A stretch of 64,000 nt of DNA from Auriscalpium vulgare (Eukaryota > Basidiomycota > Agaricomycetes > Russulales > Auriscalpiaceae), in assembly GCA_019915015.1 (NCBI GenBank), contig JAHBBC010000005.1, positions 124,001 through 188,000 on the forward strand, in the 5' to 3' direction. Below, piece after piece: positions 36,794 through 46,513 of this stretch (the stretch's first letter is position 1; each line of letters opens with the position of its first letter). The notes under the pieces are model-generated. The model saw only the letters and a program-made list of their open reading frames with translations, had not been told where the DNA came from and did no database searches. The position numbers and the translations under genes are program-made.

Positions 36794-37379
36794 ATGGGTC
36801 GTTTGCATTCAGTTCAGCGCGGGTGAACGCCTCGTCATATGCCTCTGATCCAAGCTTCGTATGTACATCCGGATGGACGACAAGTGGACGACCTGCCGCG
36901 CTCATGCTATTGGTATGTATGATCTTGCCGAATACACCGTCCATCGGATAGCTCGGATCAGTTCAAGGCTTCCGACCGAGCTTTATCCTGCTTTATCCAT
37001 CGCCAACTGCCCTGCTTGCTTCAGAAGCAACGGAGTATTTCTTCCCTCTGGACGACACGTGGATCGCTCGTCGTCGTCTCTTCGGATGTATAGCGGGCGG
37101 CCCTGCAACCAAGCGCATTCCTTGTATCTGCTGCCTGCTTGCACACTGCTTGCACCCTGCTTGCACGGGTAATTCTCGCTCGGCTGCGCACCAGTCCAAT
37201 GCTCCATGTGCCCTGAGATGCACACCCCGAACCTGATGTGCACCTAGGGTTCCCCGCCCCCGCAGGGCCGGGGTTCAAAAATAACTGTCTCGCCCCGCAC
37301 CCCTGGGTATAAATTCGAGCTCGTCCGAAACTGGAGCCGCAAGCTACTCGATCTCCCGTCCAAGCCACGGTACTCAATA
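36794..37379. other. Intergenic region with the LPMO promoter
   Basis: No gene seen. GGTATAAAT at about 37307-37315 lies some 65 bases before the LPMO start codon and is a good TATA box. Confidence 0.55.
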
Positions 37380-37550
37380 ATGCTCTTCAAGGCCACTGTC
37401 CTCGCGTCCCTGGTGGCGTTCGCCTCAGCACACGCTACCTTCCAAGAGCTGTGGGTCAATGGTGTCGACCAGGGAAGCTACTGCGTGCGGACGCCCGCCA
37501 GCAACAACCCCGTGACTTCGGTGACCACCACAGTAAGTGGCAGCGATCAT

Positions 37551-39752
37551 CCCCAGTCAAAAGTCCGGCGGTCCCGTCGCGATCCTGTGGGTTTATAGAG
37601 GACCTGTCAGCGGAAATCCGTTGGGAGGGGATGCTATCTGTTCTGTAGAGAAATAAGTAGCATGTGATAATCAGGCCTCTCGAAACTCACATGCACGTCG
37701 TGCATTTGTGCTCGCAACACTAACATTTGCAACACCGTGCGCACGCCAATTGCACTCGACACGCTCCGTGTCTCTTATGTGAACGCAACACACACGGCTG
37801 CGAGCTCGCGCGTTCGCGGTGTGCTTTGATCGGATCCGCACAATACACACACATATGTCCCAGCTGAACTCATCCTCTCTGCACCGCCTCTCTGCGCCGT
37901 CTCTCTGCGCCATCCTCCCCCGCTGTCTGTTGGACCTAGATATCTGTCGGCGCCGGCGGCTGCTGCGTTTCGATGCGCGCGGGTCTCTGCTGCCGATCGA
38001 CGTGACCGGCGCTGCGACACGATTGCGTGTGGATGGACGCTGTGTTTGACGCGGCGCTGTCGAAGTGCTGCAAGGCATGCGCGCGTTGATGTCGATGTTG
38101 CGGCCCGACGTCAATGTGATGGGTGCACGCTAGCGGATGCGCACCGTCTGTCTGTCGAATTGAGTACTAGCCTGTCTAGTGTAGCTCCCGTGAGTAAATA
38201 CGTACGAAATGCCATGGAGTTGCTCCCTGACCTTCGTCTTGAGAGAGATGAGATATTCAAAGGTAGCGGCCTGCGCGTATGAGTACCTGGAGGGGCTCGC
38301 AGAATTGGCGGGGAACTGAGCACGCCATTGGCAAACGGAGAAGAGAGAAGAAAATGAAGGTCTGGCCACCCCCAGCCGCCACGTACGGTGTGCTGCATTA
38401 TGCTAGGGAGGCTTTCGACAGAGTAAAAGGTGGGAGGGGTGGGGAGGGGACTCAGACATGGACATGGTGTCTCGAGGTCGTCCTGCTGGCAAGCAGACTA
38501 GTACTGCTGCAGAGTCGCGCGGCAGCGGCGCATCGGTCACACATGTCACATTGGGCGCGCCTAGTGACCGGGGCGTGACTCGGCCTAACGGCCACTTAAA
38601 TGGGAGGCTTCATTTGCAAAAAGGCTGCCAGTGACCTTAGAATTGCTTCAAGAGAGGTCTATTAAATTTCCGTGCATTAAAACGACAAGATTGCATCCAC
38701 AGGATGCTCCTTAGGACGGTGTGACAACCTGTCGGCATCTTCCGCGCCGCGCGACGTCATCGAGTCGCTACTTTCGTCGCCAAGTCGTGTCGCTTCCTCT
38801 CTTTCCCATACCACCATCATCGATGGTCTCTCTGCTATCTCCTCTTCGCTTCTGGCTCACTTGCTTGCAGCTCTGCACTCACAGCTTGGCTTATGACTTG
38901 GCTGGTTTTCTAGACAACTCTCAATGCTGTGTGATGCTCTGGCTTGGCTCAGATGCAAAGCTCAGGACATGGTTTGAGCTCCATGAAGCAAGGCAAGCAG
39001 AGGGGACGAGTGGGAGCGCGTCGATGTAGGGATGATCAGGGTGGCGGGGACGAGCAGGACGGTGGGGACGAGTAGGACGGCGGGGACGAGCAGGAGCGCG
39101 GGGCACGGGGCGAGTGGCTGAGCGGGTCGAGCAGGTCGAGCAGGTCGGCTGGCACGAGCAGGACGGCGGGGACGAGCGGGGACGAGCGTGAGCACGGGGG
39201 CATGGGCAAGTGGCTGAGCGGGTCGAGCAGGTCAAGCAGGTGAGCAGGTCGAGCAGGTGAGCAGGTCGAGCAGGTCGGCTGGCAGGAGCAGGACGGCGAG
39301 GACAAGCGGGGACAAGCGTGAGCGCGGGGACACAGGCGAGTGGCTGAGCGGGTTGAGCAGGTTGAGCAGGTTGAGCAGGTGAGCAGGTCGAGCAGGATGG
39401 CTAGCACGAGCAGGACGGCGGGGACGAGCGGGAGCGCGGGGGCACGGGCGAGCGGGCGGGGCGGCCCAGTAGGCGCAGTAGCGCACAAGTATATCGTTAC
39501 CGTTGAATGACAGTGGTTTAGAATGATTACCAGAGGATCCCAGTGGATCCTGAGAGCAAACAAAGGAAATGCGGATGACAATCACTGGGAACGCACGGCA
39601 TCGGAATTGCGTACGCTACGAACCATTGTCAACGGACGCTGTCATATTTACCATCGGTTCAAATTCGCTATATGGCAGGTTTTCCGTTCCCATCTGACAG
39701 GCATACAGGAAAGGACACGATCGCGACGGGACCGCCGGACTTTTGACTGGGG
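37551..39752. mobile_element. 2.2 kb DNA transposon in LPMO intron 1
   Basis: Terminal inverted repeats of 34 bases, identical by eye, lie at 37551-37584 and 39719-39752. The outer ends are CCCCAGTCAAAAGTCC and its complement, and weaker similarity continues inward for about 40 more bases. The 5 bases ATCAT flank both sides (37546-37550 and 39753-39757), a target-site duplication. Inside I find no transposase. There is a low-complexity block at about 38985-39470 of GAGCAGGTC and GGCGGGGACGAGC words. It is best read as a non-autonomous element. The superfamily is not assigned. Confidence 0.85.
38985..39470. repeat. Degenerate GC-rich tandem repeat
   Basis: Short imperfect units built from GAGCAGGTC, GACGAGCGGG and GGCGGGGACGAGC words, repeated in blocks. 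It lies inside the 2.2 kb transposon. The minus-strand frames through it are low-complexity artefacts. Confidence 0.7.
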
Positions 39753-40251
39753 ATCATCTTTCGAGAGCATCTTTGTGATGCCCATTCGATATCACAGGAC
39801 TTGGCATGCAATGTCGGTTCAGCAAGCTCATCAGGGTTATGTGCTGTGAATCGTAAGAAACATCGTTTGTCATTCCGCGCATTGATTATGACATTGCATT
39901 GCAGCTGGAGACTCTGTGACCGTCGAGATGCACCAGCAGCCGGGTGACCGGTCCTGCACCAACGAGGCCATTGGCGGAGACCACTATGGCCCCATCAACG
40001 GCGGCAAAGGAGCATTGGCATCCATCCTACGGATTCCCACATGGGGATGTGGTAAGCGCGTCGCAAGACGGCTGTTTCCCTACGCTAGGTACTCATGTGT
40101 ATGCACGCGCTGCTCCCTGTACATATCAGTCAAAGTATATGCAAAGCATAGGCGATTTGCATACCAGATAGACGGTGTGGCGGCGCTCCTACCAGCCGAT
40201 AAGAGACCCGTAGCATCGCATCGCGTGTAATGCTCTCACAGTACTTGGGAA

Positions 40252-40431
40252 CGCTCTACTTGGCTATACCAGCGCCGCTGTGTCGCACATCACGAATCTA
40301 CATGACTACAGGGTCCACTTGACACGGGGGTCTCTGTCATACGCTCTACTTGGCTATACCAGCGCCGCTGTGTCGCACATCACGAATCTACATGACTACG
40401 GGGTCCACTTGACACGGGGGTCTCTGTCATA
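40252..40431. repeat. 90-bp tandem duplication at the 3' end of the recombinase gene
   Basis: 40252-40341 and 40342-40431 are identical by eye apart from one base (ACTACAGGG versus ACTACGGGG). The recombinase stop codon (40396-40398) lies in the right copy, so the last part of the coding frame and the stop are present twice. This is a recent event. Confidence 0.9.
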
Positions 40432-43400
40432 GTTGACAGGCTGACCGTCCACCACGAGGATATACTCAGACGCATTGCGACAGGGTCCCCCGGGCGGCAC
40501 GCCCTTCAGATGGCGCACGATGTCGGGCCTGACCTGGTGGCAGCCGCAGCAGCCCGCGCGCACCTGAGAAGCAGAGTAAGGGGGTGCCCTATTATTGCGG
40601 GTTACGACGCACCTCGTTCACGCCAGCGTTATGTTTGCCCCGGCGCCGTGCCGTGGCTGGCTGCGCGTCGGGCGCAGTCGCGGTCACGGTGTCGTCAGCC
40701 ATCGTCGCTGAAGACACCGTCGCTGAGGCCATCGTCGCTGAAGACACCGTGACTTCGGCGGCCGCAGCAGCACTGTCAGGCATCAAGACATCCTCGTCCC
40801 CCCGCCAAGCCACGTAGACCAAACCTTGTGCGCCGCCGTCGATTGAGTAGGTTGACGCCATGCATGTCGCATTGTGGGTAGTTGCCAGGTGATCGCCAAA
40901 ATCTATAAACGTCTGTCGACAGTGGTCGCACATGTGAGTCTGTCAAATGTCGGTTAGATGTTATCCAACGCAAGTCGAACCCGACATACGCGCGGAGAAT
41001 TCTAGTCAGAATGTGAGCGGACGGCCATGGACGTTGTCAAGAAAGATACATACTGGTGGCAGGTAAGCCGGCGCGGTCTGGACCCAGAAGGCGTACTCGA
41101 CCATGGCTCCGCGTATTCGATCAACGCTTCGCACTGCGCCTCCACTCCTGTCGCGGAGCGTCGCGTCCCGGAACGCCGTTCTGGGTTTGAGCTTGTTTGA
41201 TTTTGGGCAGATGCCGTCGACAAAGTGTTCTCTGATATCGCGATATGTCGCAATGCACGTAGGACAATAGTGTTTCAAGCCCCGGAGGAGCGGGAGAACA
41301 TCATCCTGGACGTCTTGTTAGCGATGACCTGTCGGCGGTGTCGATAGAGCATACCGCGTCGTCGGACTCGCACTCAACCCAGGACCCGTCACTGTCGTCT
41401 TTGTTCGCAGCGTGGCGGTATCTTTCCACTGAGTGGCATTTTGATTTAGGGTTCGTGCGCGCGCGCTGAACATGGCCTTCGATGTCGGCGTAAAAGTATT
41501 TGCATGTTCCACATTTCCCGCCGACCTGACAAGCAGCACAGTGAGGTGAGCCCTATTACTTAGAGGGCCACGACGCACCGTCTGGCGTTTTCGTTTTATA
41601 TCGCGACCTTGTACAGCTGCTGTCTGTGCGTCCGCGGGCCCAGGAGGGGGCTGGCCGGCAGCGTCGACGGCAGCGTCGCCGTTGGGGGGAGGGAGGGACA
41701 AGAGTCGAGTGGTAGGTCTACCAGCGCTGGGCGCGCCGCACACGGGCAAGCGGTGCACCTTCACCAAGTGCTCCGTCAGCTCAAAGTGACTGAATTGTTT
41801 CGAGCCACATGACGGCACGGGACAGAGCGATGAAACTCCGGCCTCGATACGATTGAGGTGGTGTCGGAGATGTCTGTCAAAGTTGTGGGTGAGGTCATGC
41901 CTGTTGAACTCAGTTTTTGCGTGCCCGAGCTGAAAGGAGAGGGACATACTGCGTCATGCGCTCAGACATCTCCTTCGTCTCGTCAGCGACGCACCAGGGG
42001 CAAAAGCCAGGTAGGATACAAATTCCGCCCTGTCGGTGCCCGTGGAACTCGGGGCGTCCACCCCCAAACCCAGTGCCGTGCGCGTACTCTATGCAGTTCC
42101 GCTGAGGGTTGACGACGAGAGTCTTGTCCACTGGGACGTCCGTCGTGGTGGGGCGGGTGGCAAACTTGGCGTAGAGCTGCCTGTAATGCCGTTCACAGTG
42201 CTCTTCCCATGCCGCGCCGTCGCCCACGAGGTCAGTGTTCCTGAGCAAAGATCAGCAAGACCCAAGTCCCAAAGGTCAAGTTCGTACCAAGTATTGCATA
42301 CGTAACAATAATCGAGGGGGACGTTGATATGGGCGTTGATGCCGTGCGACTCGGCAAAGTGGCTCTGCCCTCGATTGGCTGCCTTGTCTTCGCCGCATAT
42401 CGACCCGTCGTCCAAGAGCCATCGACAAGGGCGCGGGGATGAATTGATTGTCCCTCTGAGAGCCTGGCCGTGGTTGCCAATGATATGTTTGACGAATGCT
42501 GTGCGATGCGGCCACGTCGTCTCGGCATTTGCGCAGCCCTGCCAAAGGCATCGCCTAGGTGTGTACACATTGTCGAGGGCGGCGCGCGCTTCCACTGCCC
42601 GCGATTTGCGGACGCAGGCGTGTACGTGGGTGGGGACGGCGCTCGGACAGACCCTGACCCTCCAGAATGAGCAAAGTCCAGGCGGGTTGATATTTGAAGA
42701 CGTACCGGGACATGTCTTTATCACATTCACGGCAATGGTCATCGCCGGTGAGGAATTCTCCTGGGTACGTTTTCAGACGGGGGCTGTGCTTCGATGCTGC
42801 CTGCATGAGACGTATGGCCTGTGCTAGGTGTTCATGAACAGGTTTGTCGCTGGGGTCATAGAGAGCACGCATGAGGGCGCTCCATGACGCCGACGGATCC
42901 TCATCCGGCGCTGCCTCCCCATCGTCAGGCGCGGGACCGTCGGTGGGCGATAGTAGAATGGGCGCGGATGCCGGCGCGGAGGACGATGCCACCGGTCCCT
43001 GTTCCGGCGCTGCCTCAAGCAGCGCGGGGTCGATCATGACATCCGGTGCGGAGGACGACGTCGACGGTCCCTCCTCCGGCGCTGCCTCCCCATCGTCAAG
43101 CGCGGGGTCGATCGTCGCTCCCACCATCGCCGGCGCGGACGATGATGCCACGAGCTGTGGTGACGCGGCCTCCTCATCGTCAAGCGCGGGGTCGATCGTC
43201 GCTCCCATCATCGCCGGCGCGGACGATGATGCCACGAGCTGTGGTAGCTGATGAGTAGTCGCCACGTGTGACAACAACGCTGTGCTCACCCCACGATGGC
43301 GCGCCTCCGCTTGTTCGAAAAATGCAGGGCGGATTTCGTGTTTGAGTCTGATGCGCGATTCACGGCGGTACGTACGCATGGCTTCGGTTTTCGCATCGGC

Positions 43401-45187
43401 CAACTCCGCGCGTCGCTTCATCACGGTCGGGTCGTCGGCGGGAAAGTGCTCCAGCGATAACAGCTCGTGTGCGAGCTTTGCAGTGGTGAGCAGCGTGCTG
43501 CAGGAGGGGGACATGTGGGACGGTTACCTGGTCCACTGTCGCTCGCAAGGCGATCATTTCGGGCTCGGCGTCGAGCCGGGCCCTCTCTGCGGGGTCAAGC
43601 GTCATAGGCGCGTTGACATTTGCACGGCCGGACATCGAGGTCGTTGACTGAAATGCTGGTCAGCCAGCGCGTCAGGCGGAGAATTGCGCGCACACGGACC
43701 ACGAATCGCTCTACCCTCTGCGAATCCTGGGGCTGTCCACGAGCTATGGAATGGAGGTCAACCAAACTTTGGCCTCCCAGATAATGATTCTAGGGTAAGC
43801 GGCGTGAGCTAGGCGTGGCTTGCGACGGAGGAGGGACTTACTCTGAACGTTGAAGAGCCGGGAATGTGGCCTTGTAGTTGAAATTGTTTGTGTTCGGACA
43901 AAGCGTTGCTGAAATTTCGACTCGCCATTCTGCGAAGCGCATACGGTGTTACATTCGCTTGGGTGCGGAGCCTTCAGCGAACAGACTGAGCAGCATGCGC
44001 GGCAGTCACTTACCAGGGAAGCCTGACTTGAGACTGAGCCATTCGAGCTCCCTCCAGTACTTGTCGTAGTTCATTGCTGTTTCGGCGGAGATTGCCCAGC
44101 CGGACGTGCCGTACTCTTCTGCTCGGAAAACTGGCTTGCCCCGCTTGTCCTCGCGTATCTGGAGCGAGTAATCGGGATCGGTGGCTGGAGTCTGGAGCGA
44201 GTAATCGGGATCGGTGGCTGGAGCGGCGGGTGCGAAGAGGATTTCTTCGATGGAGTGCACATTCACGAAGATGTCGTCCTCGAGGGCCAAAAACAAGAGA
44301 TCCATTGCAACGCACGACGCCCGAAATTCGTTGGGCTCGATGTCAATGCAAATCGATGTAAACTTTGTCTCGTCCTCACGGTACCTCTTCAGTAGCCTGA
44401 ACGTGATGATGATAGTAAGAAACGGCATGGAGGGGTTTGCGGGGTTGGGAGCGATGCGAAAATCGACGTCTCGCCAGAGTAAGGCTTGATTGGTGCCAGC
44501 GTATCCACCGCCCTCTACAATGGCGGCAGGGCGCGCTGATGAGAGAGCAGAAAGCGAGATGACGGCGTGCGCCTGGATGCGCTCCGTGAAGGTCCTGAAG
44601 TGGCAGCGATCGTGCCAAAGGGTGCCGAACAGGAGGTCGACGTCGACCATAGTGGCCGTGGACTTGGTCTGGCCCACTTTCTGCACCTCCGGGACATGCT
44701 GGCGAAACTCCGCCGATTCCAAGTAAGTCAGGAGGCCGTTTGTTGTTTCCCTGGGCAGACTCTGTTTACCGTAGGTGTTCCATAGGGACACGAAGGTGCG
44801 ATGGTGCGAGAGCATGGTCGCGAACGTCACATAATCGTTTAGACGGCCCTGCGTCGAGTTCGCAAACCAAACGTAGTATTCTTTGAGGTCGGCTTGGCGC
44901 ATATATGAGCACAGGAACGAGAAAAGGCGCATATACTCACTCAGGGACGGCTGCGCCACCTCTGGAGCGATCTCCGGGGGCAGATTCTTGTCGGGGTAGC
45001 GGAGGGCGTAATCACTCCAGAGGCGTCGATAGCGGTCGTGCCGGAGGAGGGTGGCATTCGTGCGCGATGCATAGTGATAACGGTTGAGGTCCGGGGAGAG
45101 GAGCTGTCGACGTTCTTCGGGCATGGCGGCCGCGCGCGCGTCGTACCTCTCGATATTGCTCTGTTTGCCTTTGCCCTTGAGAGTCAT
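40396..45187 (-). CDS. DUF3435-like tyrosine recombinase with multiple zinc fingers
   Basis: The first exons join in phase: 45187-44014, 43957-43842, 43789-43715, 43647-43528 and onward from about 43475. The N-terminal part is a helical core-binding domain (ERYDARAAAMPEERRQLL, HYASRTNATLLRHDRYRRLW). The catalytic domain has all four residues: Arg in SSARPAAIVEGGGYAGTN, Arg in TPYALRRMASRNFSNAL, His in LQGHIPGSSTF, and Tyr in NHYLGGQSLVDLHSIARG. This matches the fungal DUF3435 recombinases, some of which are Starship captains. An acidic Ala/Pro/Ser linker with three repeated ASSSAPA blocks follows. The tail has many Cys/His fingers: HCRECDKDM, CLWQGCANAETTWPHRT, YCPTCIATYRDIREHF, CDHCRQTFIDFGDHLATTHN and GCCGCHQV. 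It ends at 40396. The expected role is element excision and integration. The frame looks intact; exon ends in the finger region are approximate. Confidence 0.85.
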
Positions 45188-45433
45188 GGTGGAGGGGGGA
45201 TGGGAATGGTTCGAGCGGGGCGTCGGCGGGAGGAGATGGTGGCAATGGGGATGGCAGGCGGGCGGCGGCGAGAGGAGATGGTTGTCGTGGAGGGGAAATG
45301 GGAATGCGGGCGATGGTGGCGGTGGGGATGGCAGGCGGGCGGCGGCGAGAGGAGATGGTTGTCGTGGAGGGGAAATGGGAATGCGGGCGGTGGTGGCGGT
45401 TGGGGAAAAAGGAAGAGGTCGAGCGGGGACGTT

Positions 45434-45479
45434 GCTTATATGCGGGGACGTTGTTTGGATTGAGGGAGGTGGGCAAACA
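45434..45479 (-). promoter_or_regulatory. Recombinase promoter: TATA box plus TGTTTGG-N15-CAAACA site
   Basis: On the minus strand GCATATAAGC (45434-45443) is a TATA box about 245 bases upstream of the ATG. Next to it, 45452-45479 reads TGTTTGG, 15 bases, CAAACA on the plus strand, an inverted repeat. The same arrangement with the same 15-base spacing precedes the 405-aa gene at 50424-50451. Confidence 0.65.
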
Positions 45480-45784
45480 AAGCCTGCGCGACGCGCACCC
45501 TGGCCTGTGTTTGCCGCCCATGGGAGAGCCAAACACGCCGCCGTGCAGCGCGCGACGCGTCGAGGTCACGTGTTGAAGGCCTGCGCTCGCAGTTCATTCA
45601 TCTGCGGACGGAGCGGACGGGATCTTGACAGGCAGGCGAGCGCAGGGAGAGATCGGGCTGACAGGCAGGCGAGCGCAGGGAGAGATCACACATCGGGGGA
45701 GCACCGTCAGTGAATGTACGCCCATTCAAGCGTACTTGCATACCGCAGTGCACTCGGGCGAGAGAACCGCGGTGCGGACTTGAA

Positions 45785-45875
45785 CAGGATCTTGACGGGC
45801 AACAGGATCTTGACGGGCTACAGGATCTTGACGGGCTACAGGATCTTGACGGGCAACAGGATCTTGACGGGCAGG
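45785..45875. repeat. 18-bp tandem repeat, five copies
   Basis: Five head-to-tail copies of CAGGATCTTGACGGGCAA with one or two changes at the end of the unit. A related GATCTTGACAGGCAGGCG word appears in the two 35-bp repeats just to the left. Confidence 0.85.
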
Positions 45876-45884
45876 CGAACGCAA

Positions 45885-46310
45885 CGTGTCCAAACTCGCA
45901 AGTGCAGTCTTTAAAGACTGCACTGTAGGCGAGATCCGAACAGAGCAGTCTTTAAAGACTGCTCCGTCGCTGGGGGAAAGGGGAATCCGGCAGGAGGGGA
46001 CGAGGAGAGCGTCGAGCGGGGGGAGCGTTGAGCGAGGAGAGCATCGAGCGTTGAGCGACTTTGCGAAAGTTTGCTGGAGCACGTGATGCGTGACTGCGAG
46101 TAGTGGCGCGTCTGTGACTTGGCCGCTCACCACGTTTCACGTACCACCACCACCCCACCGCCCCGCCATCCCGCCGCCAGCACGCCTGCACACCCCTACT
46201 GCCCCCGGATTCCCCATTCCCCAGCGACGGGGCAGTCTTTAAAGACTGCTCTGTTCGAACTTCGCCGAGGAGTGCAGTCTTTAAAGACTGCACTTGCGAG
46301 TTTGGACACG
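45885..46310. repeat. Symmetric inverted repeat with four AGTCTTTAAAGACT palindromes
   Basis: The left arm (45885-46000) and right arm (about 46195-46310) are inverted copies, each starting at its outer end with CGTGTCCAAACTCGCA. Each arm carries two perfect palindromes: 45901-45924 (24 bases), 45943-45964 (22 bases), 46232-46249 (18 bases) and 46271-46294 (24 bases), all centred on AGTCTTTAAAGACT. The centre of symmetry is near 46098. It could be a bidirectional operator, a replication start, or a recombinase binding and crossover site. Confidence 0.9.
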
Positions 46311-46513
46311 TCGTGTCTCGTCAAGACCGTGAAGACGTTTGCTAGGCCCTGGACCGTTTGCGTGTGTATCGTACTCTGTAAGTCCCTCTCATACAGCGGC
46401 CCCTCGTTCTTGCATGGCGTCAGACCTGGTACCTCCTGGACGCCGGGGTTGCGACTCGCATGCTAACGGCGGCCCAGATCGCAAGCGACTTTGCGGCGTG
46501 TTTTCGTAGCGCA

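Larger units (their letters stand above)
37380..39996 (+). pseudogene. AA9 lytic polysaccharide monooxygenase, 5' part
   Basis: AA9 enzymes are secreted copper monooxygenases that cut cellulose. Exon 1 (37380-37532) gives a signal peptide (MLFKATVLASLVAFASA) and the mature start HATFQELWVNG, whose His-1 is half of the copper histidine brace. Intron 1 now holds a 2.2 kb element; without it the intron would be 58 nt. Exon 2 (39798-39852) gives DLACNVGSASSSGLCAVN. Exon 3 from 39905 gives GDSVTVEMHQQPGDRSCTNE and GGDHYGP, with the second copper histidine. Homology stops at ATCAACG near 39997. The rest of the catalytic domain resumes at 52171 after about 12.2 kb of foreign sequence, and roughly 30 residues in between are missing. 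The intron-1 insertion alone might be spliced out; the second one destroys the gene. Confidence 0.92.
45188..46513. other. Control region between the recombinase and the 774-aa gene
   Basis: This 1.3 kb divergent intergenic region holds, in order: imperfect GA-rich repeats (45210-45420), a TATA box and operator-like site for the recombinase, two 35-bp repeats (about 45619-45690), five 18-bp repeats (45785-45875), and a large inverted repeat with four short palindromes (45885-46310). The ATG of the 774-aa gene is at 46514. Confidence 0.7.

Noticed and set aside
38921..39585. Cys/Ser/Pro-rich minus-strand frames of 77-181 aa
   Set aside because: Direct products of the degenerate GAGCAGGTC repeat inside the 2.2 kb transposon, with no gene features.
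45190..45532. N-terminal extension of the recombinase frame upstream of 45187
   Set aside because: The open frame continues through His/Pro-rich repeat translation, and the TATA box lies inside it. The ATG at 45187 follows the promoter and starts recombinase-like sequence.
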